From Gammaproteobacteria bacterium (GTDB lineage: Bacteria; Pseudomonadota; Gammaproteobacteria; DSM-16500), in NCBI GenBank assembly GCA_021156085.1, contig JAJNBC010000008.1, forward strand, positions 21,281-85,280: a stretch of 64,000 nucleotides of DNA. Reading direction: 5' to 3'. The position numbers were made by a program, and so were the translations under genes. The notes under the pieces were generated by a model, which saw only the letters and a list, made by a program, of their open reading frames with translations, searched no databases and was not told the origin of the DNA. This document shows, piece after piece, positions 35,001-43,856 of this stretch (its first letter is position 1; each line of letters starts with the position of its first letter).

Positions 35001-35854
35001 TTCTTCAAAAACCCCTTCACTGCTTTAATATATCTTTGCTGTGCATCGACAGCAATCATGTGGCCACAGTCTCTAAAAATTTTTAATTGGGCATGAGGAA
35101 TATGTGTTGCAATGATTTTAGATTGTGAAGGGCGACAGATCCAATCTTCTTGTCCTGCCAAAACGAGCGTAGGACACTTAATTTTTTTTAATTTAGGTAT
35201 AAAATCAAAATGCTGTAAAAAACCACCGAAGCCTTCATTCAGCGCTTCATGCGACCATACTGTTTGAGATTTATTAAATAAAGAGGCTCGTTTTTTGCGT
35301 GCCGTGCGCGAATAGAGTGGCTCCATGAGAGTAAAATAACGTAAAACATGTTGGTGATTTTTGAAAGAACCATTCCAGATATGTTGAGCAATCGCAATTT
35401 GTTGCGGCGTGCCATGTTCGTTTAAATAAGCTTTGGCTTCAGCCGCGCCTCTATAACTAGGTAAAGTAGCGGATAAAATCAGTTTTTCAATATGTTTAGA
35501 ATAACGTATGGCATATCCTTGCGCGACGATACCGCCGTAAGAGCCGCCTAAAATGCAAATTTTTTTTAAGCCTAAATGTTTACGGAGTGCTTCAATATCT
35601 TCAATATTATTTTCTAATGAATAATCAGATTGCTTCGTTTTCTTACTGCGCCCGCACCCACGATGATCAATGAATACGAGTTGCGCTACGTCTTGTAGTG
35701 CTAAGGAATGTCGCTTAAATCCTAAATGATCTCCACCCGGCCCCCCATGCAGCAAAAATAAAACAGGCCGTTCTATAAAACGATCCCCTACCGGGGCAAG
35801 CTGCATGCCGGCAATATCAAAATAAATTTCAGTATGACGCAGTGTCGCTCTCAT
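34997..35854 (-). CDS. Alpha/beta hydrolase, proline iminopeptidase-like (S33)
   Basis: The fold signature is complete: oxyanion block LLHGGPGGDHLG, FIDHRGCGRS, the nucleophile elbow GGSYGGIVAQ, the acid in LAGQEDWICRP and the His in FRDCGHMI. HGGPGG and DHRGCGRS are typical of proline iminopeptidases and related S33 enzymes, but family members vary in substrate, so only a cytoplasmic hydrolase can be stated safely. No signal peptide. Four-base overlap with mltA. Confidence 0.85.
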   Translation of the reverse strand: MRATLRHTEIYFDIAGMQLAPVGDRFIERPVLFLLHGGPGGDHLGFKRHSLALQDVAQLVFIDHRGCGRSKKTKQSDYSLENNIEDIEALRKHLGLKKICILGGSYGGIVAQGYAIRYSKHIEKLILSATLPSYRGAAEAKAYLNEHGTPQQIAIAQHIWNGSFKNHQHVLRYFTLMEPLYSRTARKKRASLFNKSQTVWSHEALNEGFGGFLQHFDFIPKLKKIKCPTLVLAGQEDWICRPSQSKIIATHIPHAQLKIFRDCGHMIAVDAQQRYIKAVKGFLKK

Positions 35855-36030
35855 AATCGTAAGCCTTTATTTGTAAAGTGCGTATTCTAGGGGGTATTCC
35901 CAAGAATGTCATCTGCCCACGGCCGTAAGTGATAAGTTGCGCTCCAGGCCCTTAGATTGACACCATCGAGTTTTTCTTGTACGATTTAAAGTCATTGTGC
36001 GTCTTAAAAATGTGTAAAGGAGCAACGTCT

Positions 36031-37029
36031 ATGCCTATGGCATCCGGTAGAAGAACAGATTTTTTCACAGAGAAGCAGGATGGTAGTATCCTCGAACCTG
36101 ATTTGCGTCAACTGGATGAATCACATAAGCGGAATATACGTGTAGCGGTTTTAAATTTGGACCCCGACAGAGGACGCAGATTAATAAATCAGCTATGGGC
36201 AAGATGTCAGGCATGGATACAGCTAAGAAAGTCTCAAAAGATTACACTTGAAATTTCATCGATGGAAGCGCATCAACGAATACTCGAACAAGATTCTTTT
36301 TTTACTGCACCGAAACTGATCTTATTAAAATTTTATAATACACTTTTTGAAAGCGACCCGCAGATGCTCTCCACTTTTTGTGCATGTGATGTAAGAAAAG
36401 AACATGCTAGGCCTGATGCTGCCATACAACGCTACCAAGAAGAACAACTCCACTTTGCACGGCTGCAGGCAGAAGTAATTCAGTTAAAAGAAATAAATGC
36501 GGAGTTGCTTAAGATGGCTGAAGAACCAGGGGCCTCAGCGAGTGTTAGCGAAATAAGAGATCACATATCTAGACCCCAAGATCAAGATCAAGATGAAGTG
36601 CATGCTGAAAGAAGCTATATCCAGACGCAATTATCCCATGAGATAAAAAGAATGGAGAAAAAATATCTATTGCATCCTTCTTCTACATTTAATCCTATTG
36701 CAGCTGAAAGGAAGAGTATTGCAGAGTCTAGGATAGAAACACTGCGTCACTTTCACACCCTTTTGAGTGATCCTGCGCAACCTTATTATTTCAGAGGCCA
36801 TCCAGAGATCAGAAAAAATCTAGTAAAATTACAAGAGGTGATGCTCTCTACCGGCATGACGTTTGAATCTAATTTGAGTACGGAAGGATTTTTTGGCGGT
36901 AAATATAAATATCGCACTGTCACTGGACAAAGAGAAATACAAAAATGGATAGATTATCTTGATGAAAGATACCCTCAAACCAAGACTCATTCTCGTGCAG
37001 CCTCTATTTCTCCAAGAAAATTGAGTTGA
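36031..37029 (+). CDS. Unknown charged, helical protein
   Basis: The frame is open from 35977, but I chose the ATG at 36031 because AAAGGAG precedes it at eight bases (333 aa). The product is helical and rich in Arg, Glu and Gln, with coiled-coil-like regions at about residues 130-170 and 195-225 and a Ser-rich basic end. There is no signal peptide, membrane segment or catalytic motif, and I do not recognise the family. It lies alone, 160 bp before the next gene. Confidence 0.6.
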   Translation: MPMASGRRTDFFTEKQDGSILEPDLRQLDESHKRNIRVAVLNLDPDRGRRLINQLWARCQAWIQLRKSQKITLEISSMEAHQRILEQDSFFTAPKLILLKFYNTLFESDPQMLSTFCACDVRKEHARPDAAIQRYQEEQLHFARLQAEVIQLKEINAELLKMAEEPGASASVSEIRDHISRPQDQDQDEVHAERSYIQTQLSHEIKRMEKKYLLHPSSTFNPIAAERKSIAESRIETLRHFHTLLSDPAQPYYFRGHPEIRKNLVKLQEVMLSTGMTFESNLSTEGFFGGKYKYRTVTGQREIQKWIDYLDERYPQTKTHSRAASISPRKLS

Positions 37030-37189
37030 CCTTAAGCGCTGATTACACTCGTGATTTATCCGCGCTACCTCTTTAATATTTTTTAGCAGAATGCCAAATA
37101 AATGACTATACTGATAGTAGCTGATGGCGTTATAGTTGGCCTCCTGCGTATGCCCTTTTAAAGCAAGATAAACGAGCCAGGTACCGAGT

Positions 37190-37684
37190 ATGTCAATTAT
37201 AAAAAATGAAGAAGAGGAAAGTGGCCAAGGCGGGAAAACCGGTGCGGTGGAATTTCAGTATCGGGATATTTTATCGGCCGGCCCGCGTGATGATCAATTG
37301 CCTGCGGAAGAAATGGATGATTTACTCAAAAAGCATGAAAAAATACATAAAGAGTATGTCGATACTCAAAAAGAAACTCGAAAAGAGCGTGATGCAATTA
37401 AACAAGGCCGCACGCCTGCTGCTCACTCCTATGATGGGCTGGGTTTAGGGAGAGGAGGCGCCGGTGGCGGCGGGGCTTCGCCCTATAAAAGCCATCCTAT
37501 CTCGCAACATGCTCAGTTTAGCGGGGCCACCGATCGAAAAGTCACAGGCGTGCCTAGTGATAATCTTGCTCAAACCAATGAAGAAGAAAAACAAGAGTTA
37601 GAAGACAAATTACAATTACGTCTTCGACACAGAAATGAACATAAAAATGTACCTAAATTTAACCCTACACCCCGACCATTCTAA
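37190..37684 (+). CDS. Small charged, Gly-rich protein upstream of the AnkH-like gene
   Basis: This 164-residue protein looks largely disordered: an acidic start (NEEEESGQGG), a Lys/Glu-rich helical middle, a Gly-rich patch (GLGRGGAGGGGA), another acidic helix and a Pro-rich end. I recognise no family. It ends 11 bp before the ankyrin gene and is probably co-transcribed with it. A small charged partner next to a likely secreted protein could be a chaperone or co-effector; this is inference. Confidence 0.6.
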   Translation: MSIIKNEEEESGQGGKTGAVEFQYRDILSAGPRDDQLPAEEMDDLLKKHEKIHKEYVDTQKETRKERDAIKQGRTPAAHSYDGLGLGRGGAGGGGASPYKSHPISQHAQFSGATDRKVTGVPSDNLAQTNEEEKQELEDKLQLRLRHRNEHKNVPKFNPTPRPF

Positions 37685-37695
37685 AAGGGTGATAT

Positions 37696-39087
37696 ATGCT
37701 CTCACTGGCTGATGCGATCATAGAGGGGCAGCTTGACCAAATGCGGTTATTATTGCAATCCGGTGCGCCAGTCAACACGCTAGATGAGTACGGTTTTACT
37801 CCGCTTATTGAAGCCGCGATTGCAAATAATAAAGAGATGATCGCAAGCCTCATTGAACATGGCGCGGATGTGAATTTACAAGATGCTACAGGCGGCACAG
37901 CCTTACATTGGGCGGCTGAGAATAATAATATTCACATTGCAAAATTATTGCTAGCTCAACGGGCTAACCCAAATGCCTATACGTTTGCGGGGCAACCTGC
38001 TTTAGTGATGCCTTTGTTACGTCAGCAGCATCCTATCAAAAAATTGTTTTTACACTATGGTGCGCATCTGGAATTTGCGCAAGATTTTATTAATGCAAAA
38101 TTGCTGGGGCATCTTTTTGAATTAGTGGGTACAGCAAATATTGTTTCGCCGGATTATCGTTTCGTTGAGTTAGATTTTGAAGGATTTTTTTTAGAATTCA
38201 GTCTTGCTTTGATCGCAGAATCTCTCGCTCAATTTAAAAATCATTTTGCCGCCCGCGATGTCAGGCATTATATGCAATTCACACAAATTATTATTGATGT
38301 CATTCATCGCGCGGCACGATTAATGAAATATCAGCAATACCAAACAGATATTACTCAACACCGTTCTGAAATTGATGCCCTGATCCAACAAGAACCTTTA
38401 ATTATTCCTATTGGATATGAAGGCCATGCCATCACTTTTATTAAGGTGGGAGACATTTTAGTGAAATGTGACCGCCGAGAGGATAGCCGTTTATTTGATA
38501 ATGTTTTTTTATATAAAATTAATAATATGGCTTTGGTCTCTATTCATTTTATCCGAAATTTAATTTATCAGAAGAAGTCGGGTGCATTCGTGAATGAAGA
38601 ATTGCCCAGGCTCTTAGATTTAATTCCTATTACAGAAATAAAAGTGCCTGCACAAATCAGTGGTAATTGTTCATGGGCTAATGTAGAAGCCTGCATTCCG
38701 GCGTTATTTTTTTTATTATTTTCGCAAGCGCCTGATTTTCAAAATGAGATTGCACGCTATAAAACAATTGCCTTGAATTTCTTTAAAAAATGGCGTGAAT
38801 GGAATAAAGACCGCGCGCTTAATTTATGCATTCAGAGTTTTAAGCAAGCGGATGCTGTACGCAAAGCTTGTAAGGCTGAAATTTTGGCAGCAATTTTGTA
38901 TCAAAGTTGCCGAGAAGATAATGCATTGAACGCTACTCGTATCGAGGATATCTTAGCTGTATTTTCCCATCTGCAGTATAAACACATCTTGCTTAATTAT
39001 GTAAAATCCTACTGTTATGAAGACCAGAGCGAGGAAGGCAAACGTTTTATGCAAATGTTAAAAAACTATGGGGTGGGGTTGAGATAG
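37696..39087 (+). CDS. AnkH/LegA3-like ankyrin protein with cysteine-protease-like domain
   Basis: Residues 1-140 hold about four ankyrin repeats (YGFTPLIEAAIANNKEMI, GGTALHWAAENNNIHIAKLL). The C-terminal part has a candidate catalytic set: His244 in GYEGHAITF, Asp259 in VKCDRRED and Cys325 in SGNCSWANVEA, as in papain/YopJ-like thiol peptidases. Length (463 aa) and architecture match AnkH/LegA3, an effector widely conserved in Legionella that combines ankyrins with a cysteine-protease-like region. I cannot verify orthology here. AAGGGTG precedes the ATG. No signal peptide, as expected for a type IV substrate. Confidence 0.7.
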   Translation: MLSLADAIIEGQLDQMRLLLQSGAPVNTLDEYGFTPLIEAAIANNKEMIASLIEHGADVNLQDATGGTALHWAAENNNIHIAKLLLAQRANPNAYTFAGQPALVMPLLRQQHPIKKLFLHYGAHLEFAQDFINAKLLGHLFELVGTANIVSPDYRFVELDFEGFFLEFSLALIAESLAQFKNHFAARDVRHYMQFTQIIIDVIHRAARLMKYQQYQTDITQHRSEIDALIQQEPLIIPIGYEGHAITFIKVGDILVKCDRREDSRLFDNVFLYKINNMALVSIHFIRNLIYQKKSGAFVNEELPRLLDLIPITEIKVPAQISGNCSWANVEACIPALFFLLFSQAPDFQNEIARYKTIALNFFKKWREWNKDRALNLCIQSFKQADAVRKACKAEILAAILYQSCREDNALNATRIEDILAVFSHLQYKHILLNYVKSYCYEDQSEEGKRFMQMLKNYGVGLR

Positions 39088-39107
39088 GGAGCGTGGTAAG
39101 CAAGCTC

Positions 39108-39413
39108 TTAGCGCTTGCGAATACTTTCTATAAACTCAGAAAAACAACGTTGTACGAGGGTTCTTTTTCGAATAGAGGTAATTTCTTCTATCATTTTATT
39201 TACCCTAGATATTTTAAAATTTTTAGGCAATTCTACTTCTGGGAATGTCTTGAACAACCTTGTTTTTGTTTGACTTAAGTAAAAAATATGAAGTAAGGCT
39301 TTTTCAGGAGAAGCAATTTTTAATAATCCATTTGTATTTTTCTCTATATAGCCAAAATAAAATGTAGGATGGAATAGTTCTACACTTTGCTTAAGATAAT
39401 AATAAGGTTTCAT
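39108..39413 (-). CDS. AbiEi-like antitoxin C-terminal fragment
   Basis: The 101-residue frame contains FHPTFYFGYIEKNTNGLLKI and ASPEKALLHIFYLSQ, the hallmark region of AbiEi-type antitoxins of type IV toxin-antitoxin systems. The usual N-terminal winged helix is missing and no AbiEii nucleotidyltransferase follows. A cgacctatatgtcg inverted repeat lies upstream at 39429-39442, so expression may still be controlled. Probably a relic; a short stand-alone relative is possible. Confidence 0.5.
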   Translation of the reverse strand: MKPYYYLKQSVELFHPTFYFGYIEKNTNGLLKIASPEKALLHIFYLSQTKTRLFKTFPEVELPKNFKISRVNKMIEEITSIRKRTLVQRCFSEFIESIRKR

Positions 39414-39488
39414 AGCACTTGCCTATATCGACCTATATGTCGGTTATAGGTATTATAAAAAAGAAGGGTTGTGGATAGTAGAAAAGCT

Positions 39489-40754
39489 CTAGACGTCTAG
39501 CCTGCCTGGTTTCGCTTGATTGAGCCATTCTTTGATAGGATGTTCACGGAATTGGTCGGAGGCTCGTATTTCTGGAGTCCAAAAGTAGGTGGTGCCGTAT
39601 TTTTTTTGGCTTTCTGCTCGTTGAGTTGAAAAAGATGAATCGAGATTAAGACAGGCTAGCAGAGAATATACCAAATCAAGGAAAGAATTCCAGCAGGAAA
39701 AGGAATTGAGCGTTGCTCGTATCTTGTTGTCACTTTCACTTATTGTCGCATTCAGAGCCGAGAGTGTATCGAGAGCAGATTCTCTTTCTCCCTCCTGCTC
39801 TTTTTTTTCAAAAAACTCTGTTATCTCTCGAAACGCACGTATCTGCAAAGCAATTTCTCGCACAGCTTTGTTGTGGTTAACTACGTCAATCAATTGTGCT
39901 GCGTCTTCCTGTTCTCTTGTAGTGAGTTTACTGGTATCCGGCTGAAGGTGATTAATAATAAGCTCTTTTTCTCCATTCACCGCATGTTGGATCAATTTCT
40001 CTAATATAGAATAAGCCTGATACCGTGCTTTTATTTTCGAGATTATCTTTGATTTATCTTGCAATGACGCCGCCCAACTTAATTTTTGCAGCTGGCTTTC
40101 GGTTTTTACTCTGATAGCGTCTAATGCGGAGGCCGCTTTTTCTTCGCACGTGTTTCCTTTTAAAATGTTCACGCCACCATGGGGAACACGAGTAGGGGCG
40201 GGCAAGGGATCCGCAGAAGCAGAGAGCATTTGCTTTCGATTACTTTCACACTCGGGGGCGCTTACCCAAGCAGAGGTATGAACATCTTGTAAATAAGAGG
40301 CCGCCGGAAAAGTGAGGTAGTCTTCAGATCTTTCTATTTTCTCCAAAGAATTTAATGGCTGCAGGGCTTCTATTGCACCTGTTAGGAATAAACGCTGAAA
40401 ATTTTCTTGCATGACGGAGGAGGGAAAGAGTACTGTCAAAGTATCCTCTTCTCCATCGTCCCTCCCCCCACAAGCGGGGAAGTAAAATGCGGTGGCGTCA
40501 TCTTCTTTTCTGCATTTACTCCTAAAACAAGGATATGTTCCTTCTAAAAAGGGAGGCCATCCTCTCATAGAGGGAAAAGGTGATTCTGCTGGCGGACCCA
40601 GGGCTTCGAAAAAATCTTGTCTCATCTTTGCTGTGGGAAACTGTACTGCCAACTCCCATATCCTTTTTGGGAGTCGCTGATCGAGTTCCACTGCGTACAA
40701 CTTAATTTTTTCTATTTCTTTTTGTTCATGAACGAGTGGATGATAAGACTGCAT
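39489..40754 (-). CDS. Unknown 421-aa protein, paralogue of 29705-31066
   Basis: It shares with the 29705 gene the blocks ELAVQFPTAKMRQDFFEALG, YPC..DD..YFPAC, LTVLFPSSVMQENFQRLF, EEKAASALDAIRV, REIALQIRAFREI, SFSCW and YFWTPEIRAS. The two blocks ELAV-FP and LTV-FP within one protein look like an ancient internal repeat. No signal peptide, membrane segment or enzyme motif. The promoter is also conserved between the two copies, so whole gene units were duplicated. GAGGAGAAG lies about 10 bases before the ATG. Function unknown. Confidence 0.7.
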   Translation of the reverse strand: MQSYHPLVHEQKEIEKIKLYAVELDQRLPKRIWELAVQFPTAKMRQDFFEALGPPAESPFPSMRGWPPFLEGTYPCFRSKCRKEDDATAFYFPACGGRDDGEEDTLTVLFPSSVMQENFQRLFLTGAIEALQPLNSLEKIERSEDYLTFPAASYLQDVHTSAWVSAPECESNRKQMLSASADPLPAPTRVPHGGVNILKGNTCEEKAASALDAIRVKTESQLQKLSWAASLQDKSKIISKIKARYQAYSILEKLIQHAVNGEKELIINHLQPDTSKLTTREQEDAAQLIDVVNHNKAVREIALQIRAFREITEFFEKKEQEGERESALDTLSALNATISESDNKIRATLNSFSCWNSFLDLVYSLLACLNLDSSFSTQRAESQKKYGTTYFWTPEIRASDQFREHPIKEWLNQAKPGRLDV

Positions 40755-40789
40755 GATGTTGTTCTTCTCCTCATATTAAAGAATGTAAA

Positions 40790-40819
40790 ATTCTAGCCTG
40801 TATAAAAAAGAACTGTCAA
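40790..40819 (-). promoter_or_regulatory. Promoter for the 40754 gene
   Basis: On the minus strand TTGACA (40819-40814) and TAGAAT (40795-40790) are 18 bp apart. Spacer and -10 box match those of the paralogue at 29636-29664 closely. Confidence 0.6.
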
Positions 40820-40965
40820 TCGCCTTTAGAGTAATTTTTCGGCAGAGGCGGCGCTGTATCTTCGCTGGTGCTCATATAGAGAGTATGCTATTGTAGATCG
40901 CAGTGCCTTGTTAGAAGGTTAAGGCCAGTCTATATTTTCTGTGATTTTTTAAAAGGAGCGAGTAT

Positions 40966-41178
40966 ATGAAAAAGCATGGACCTTTGGGTTGGATAGCTTG
41001 GATTTTGGTTGTGATCGGTGGCCTCAATTGGGGCTTAGTGGGTATCAACAGTAATTATAATCTTGTCGCCATGTTGCTAGGCACGGACACCACGCCTGCT
41101 CGGGCTGTCTATATTGCAGTGGGTATTGCTGCGCTCTTTGTGATCTATTTCAAAATAACGGGCTTGAAGAATAAATAA
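40966..41178 (+). CDS. DUF378-family small membrane protein
   Basis: This 70-residue protein has two membrane segments (IAWILVVIGGLNWGLVG and YIAVGIAALFVIYF). The motif GGLNWGLVG and the whole layout are typical of the DUF378 family, found widely in bacteria with no assigned role. AAAAGGAG lies nine bases before the ATG. A strong hairpin 17 bp after the stop probably ends its transcript, making it monocistronic. Confidence 0.9.
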   Translation: MKKHGPLGWIAWILVVIGGLNWGLVGINSNYNLVAMLLGTDTTPARAVYIAVGIAALFVIYFKITGLKNK

Positions 41179-41194
41179 ATCATGCAGCCATCTT

Positions 41195-41252
41195 GCAAAA
41201 AATGCAGTCTTCTTACGTGATAAGAAGAGAAGTTTTTCTCTGCATTTTTTGC
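41195..41252 (+). terminator. Long hairpin after the DUF378 gene, likely terminator
   Basis: A perfect 13-bp inverted repeat, gcaaaaaatgcag (41195-41207) and ctgcattttttgc (41240-41252), encloses a second one (tcttctt / aagaaga). The outer stem ends in an A-run on one side and a T-run on the other, so it could act in both directions. Confidence 0.6.
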
Positions 41253-41897
41253 GGGATCTAGTCTGCTAAGTTTTTTACTTAGATTGTTCTTTTCCCCGCT
41301 CGGAATAACAAGAAAACCTGAATCCCTCGCTGTATGGCCATACATGAAAATGACTTCGCTTTAGTAGGGAACCTGACATGCGTTAGGATCACATCTTTGC
41401 AGTAGGTAAAAAAGCTGCATTTTTTTCACGATAACGTTTGACAAAAATTGGAAGTATATCAGTCACAATAAAAATTATTGTCTTTAATAAAATCATTTCA
41501 TAAAAAAAATGTCATGCAAATTATTCATAGGGGAATGCCAATGTACCTAGTCAATGACATAGTGAATTTGCTAAAATAGGAGATGGTTTTGTGAGATACA
41601 AGCTATATCCGCTGTAGGATATCATGTGGGTGATAATCTCTAACATGTTTCTAAACACGTATAATCAATTGTAAAATAAAAAATTCTATTACCAATATGG
41701 AAATCAAGATGCTTTAAAGATTTTGAGATTTTAATGTGAAGTCGATAAGAAACTATCGACAAAGGAGATAAATAGCTATGATCCCACTCCGTATAAAATA
41801 CTGGATCAGAGCCTTTTTTTTGTTTTAGATGGAACGACGATTTATTTTAAGGAGGATAACTTATTTTCATTACTTAAAGTTTACAGGTAACTAAAAA
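41253..41897. other. AT-rich leader region of the NRPS-PKS operon
   Basis: This 645-bp gap has no long gene. It holds an imperfect palindrome cctgacatgcgttagg at 41372-41387, a mini-ORF with a good ribosome site at 41778-41828, and an isolated second AAGGAGG at about 41850 with no start codon at the right distance. I could not place a convincing promoter. A long leader before a secondary-metabolite operon suggests regulation at this point. Confidence 0.5.
41778..41828 (+). CDS. Possible 16-residue leader peptide before the NRPS gene
   Basis: AAAGGAG is followed nine bases later by ATG and a short frame reading MIPLRIKYWIRAFFLF, then stop, 69 bp before the NRPS start. It contains three Ile codons and a hydrophobic basic sequence. 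It may be a regulatory leader peptide or a chance frame; no terminator-antiterminator structure was clear by eye. Confidence 0.3.
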   Translation: MIPLRIKYWIRAFFLF

Positions 41898-43856
41898 ATG
41901 AAAGCTGATATAAAGCCTCGTTTCGATCATCTCAATGTATATGCTAATTTTACCATCGCACAGTTATTCGAACAGCAAGTTGAAAAGCAAGGTAGCCAGA
42001 TAGCGATTACAAATTTGGATAACCTTTCTCTCACTTATGAGGAACTAAATGCAAAAGCGAATAAACTGGCTCATTATTTGCGGGAACGCGGGGTAGAACG
42101 CAATACGCTTGTCGCTCTTTATATGGAGCGTTCCATCGAATTTGTGATAGGTATGCTCGCCATCATCAAAGCAGGCGGTGCTTATCTCCCCATAGATATC
42201 AATGCTTGTATTAATAGAAATAAAAAAATACTGCGGGATGGGAAGCCTATTGTTATTTTAACAAAGGATGAGACGCATGCCGCATTAAAAGAAGAAGAAA
42301 ATTTTATTCAAGATCGTTTACTGGAAGTCACCTCTTTTTTCCAGGCTCCCAAAGGGGAAAATAGCTTAAACTTACCCTGCATTAATAGAGAAAATGATTT
42401 AAGTTATGTGATCTATACTTCCGGTTCCACAGGAGAGCCTAAAGGATGTATGATTCCTCATCGCGGCGTCATCAGATTGGTAAAGAATACCAATTATATT
42501 CAGATTAATCCTACAGATCGTTTTGCGCAAATGGCGAATTGTGCTTTCGATGCAATGACATTTGAAGTATGGGGTGCGTTATTGAATGGTGCGAGCCTCT
42601 GTGTGATTCCACATTTAGTTATTCTCTCACCAGTGGAGCTTGCAGCTGCATTTCAAGCTCAAAAGATCTCTATTGCTTTTATTACTACTGCGCTCTTAAA
42701 TTTGTGTGTGAGAAATTATCCTGCTGTTTTTGATGGAATGACGCATTTACTATTTGGCGGTGAGAAAGCCAATCCAGAAGTCATAGAAAATTTATTAAAA
42801 AGACGCGCAGAATATCATTTATCAAATTTGAAAATAACGCATGTGTACGGTCCGACGGAATGTACTACTTTTGCATTGTCTTTTGCGCTTCAAGATAGAA
42901 GTGATCTGGAGGATGAGAATGTGCCCATTGGCGAGCCTATTTCTCATACTACCGCTTATATACTGGATGAAAATCTCCAACTCACGATGCCTGGACAGGT
43001 GGGGGAATTGTATCTGGGCGGCGTAGGGGTTGCCTTAGGATATCTAAATAACCCAGATTTAACTGCAGCTAAATTTATCAAAGCACCTGTGGCAGAGGAT
43101 AAATTTCTTTATAAAACGGGCGATTTAGTTTTTTGGAAATCAGGAGTAGGAATTATCTTTGTTGGCCGTCAAGATGAACAAGTAAAAATACGTGGTATTC
43201 GTGTAGAATTGACAGAAATTGAAGCGTGCATTCTGAAATATGAGGCAGTTAATCAAGTTATTGTTAAAATGCAACATGATGAACAACTCGGTAATTATTT
43301 AGTAGCTTATGTAGAATTTTTTTCTAAAATAACAGTGGATTATTTTTCATTTCATGATTTTATAAAACAAAATTTACCTCATTATATGTTGCCGCAAAAA
43401 ATAATTCAGATTGAAAACATGCCTATAACGCCCAATGGTAAAACAGATAAGAAAAAGTTGTCTGAAAATCAAGGGAAAGATATTTCGTATGGTGTATTAT
43501 ACAAAAATCAGGTTAATGATCATGAAAATCCATCTACTGATCAAATCGAAAAAATTATTGCGAATATTTTAGAGAATAAACTGAATATACATATCACAAA
43601 TAGGAACTGTAACATTTTTGATTTGGGAGCCACTTCTCTTATGGTGGCTGATTTATGTTCCAAATTAAATTCTAAACTAGGCAATATAAAAAAAATAAGT
43701 ATCTTAGATATATTTACTTATCCTGTCATTCACACTTTAGCCAAGTACATTAGTCTTGCACAAAATAACTCGACTGCGTTGAATGAAAAAATTAATCTTG
43801 CTAACCATCAACGCAGCGTCATTGCAAAAAGAAAATTACATGACAACTTCGGTTAA
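41898..43856 (+). CDS. Stand-alone NRPS loading protein (adenylation + carrier domains)
   Basis: Residues about 18-500 are an adenylation domain: LTYEELNAKANKLA, YTSGSTGEPKG (A3, near residue 175), FDAMTFEVWG (A4), VYGPTECTT (A5), GELYLGGVGVALGY, YKTGDLV, QVKIRGIRVELTEIE and PNGKTDKKKL with the core Lys. Residues about 545-625 are a carrier domain with phosphopantetheine Ser580 in LGATSLMVADL. There is no condensation domain. Mapping A4-A5 residues by eye onto GrsA positions gives D-A-F-F-L-G-V-T-F-K, closest to codes for branched-chain residues such as Ile or Val; this is inference. Its 3' end overlaps the PKS gene by 17 bp, so the aminoacyl carrier should hand its substrate to that KS. Confidence 0.92.
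   Translation: MKADIKPRFDHLNVYANFTIAQLFEQQVEKQGSQIAITNLDNLSLTYEELNAKANKLAHYLRERGVERNTLVALYMERSIEFVIGMLAIIKAGGAYLPIDINACINRNKKILRDGKPIVILTKDETHAALKEEENFIQDRLLEVTSFFQAPKGENSLNLPCINRENDLSYVIYTSGSTGEPKGCMIPHRGVIRLVKNTNYIQINPTDRFAQMANCAFDAMTFEVWGALLNGASLCVIPHLVILSPVELAAAFQAQKISIAFITTALLNLCVRNYPAVFDGMTHLLFGGEKANPEVIENLLKRRAEYHLSNLKITHVYGPTECTTFALSFALQDRSDLEDENVPIGEPISHTTAYILDENLQLTMPGQVGELYLGGVGVALGYLNNPDLTAAKFIKAPVAEDKFLYKTGDLVFWKSGVGIIFVGRQDEQVKIRGIRVELTEIEACILKYEAVNQVIVKMQHDEQLGNYLVAYVEFFSKITVDYFSFHDFIKQNLPHYMLPQKIIQIENMPITPNGKTDKKKLSENQGKDISYGVLYKNQVNDHENPSTDQIEKIIANILENKLNIHITNRNCNIFDLGATSLMVADLCSKLNSKLGNIKKISILDIFTYPVIHTLAKYISLAQNNSTALNEKINLANHQRSVIAKRKLHDNFG

Noticed and set aside
41372..41387. 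Imperfect palindrome cctgacatgcgttagg as a lux-box-like site for the NRPS operon
   Set aside because: It is over 500 bp upstream of the operon, matches the lux box poorly, and no LuxR-type autoinducer receptor or synthase is in the window.
43783..43840. Upstream ATG at 43783 as the PKS start
   Set aside because: It lies deep inside the NRPS carrier gene, has no ribosome site, and would add 19 residues not expected before the KS domain.
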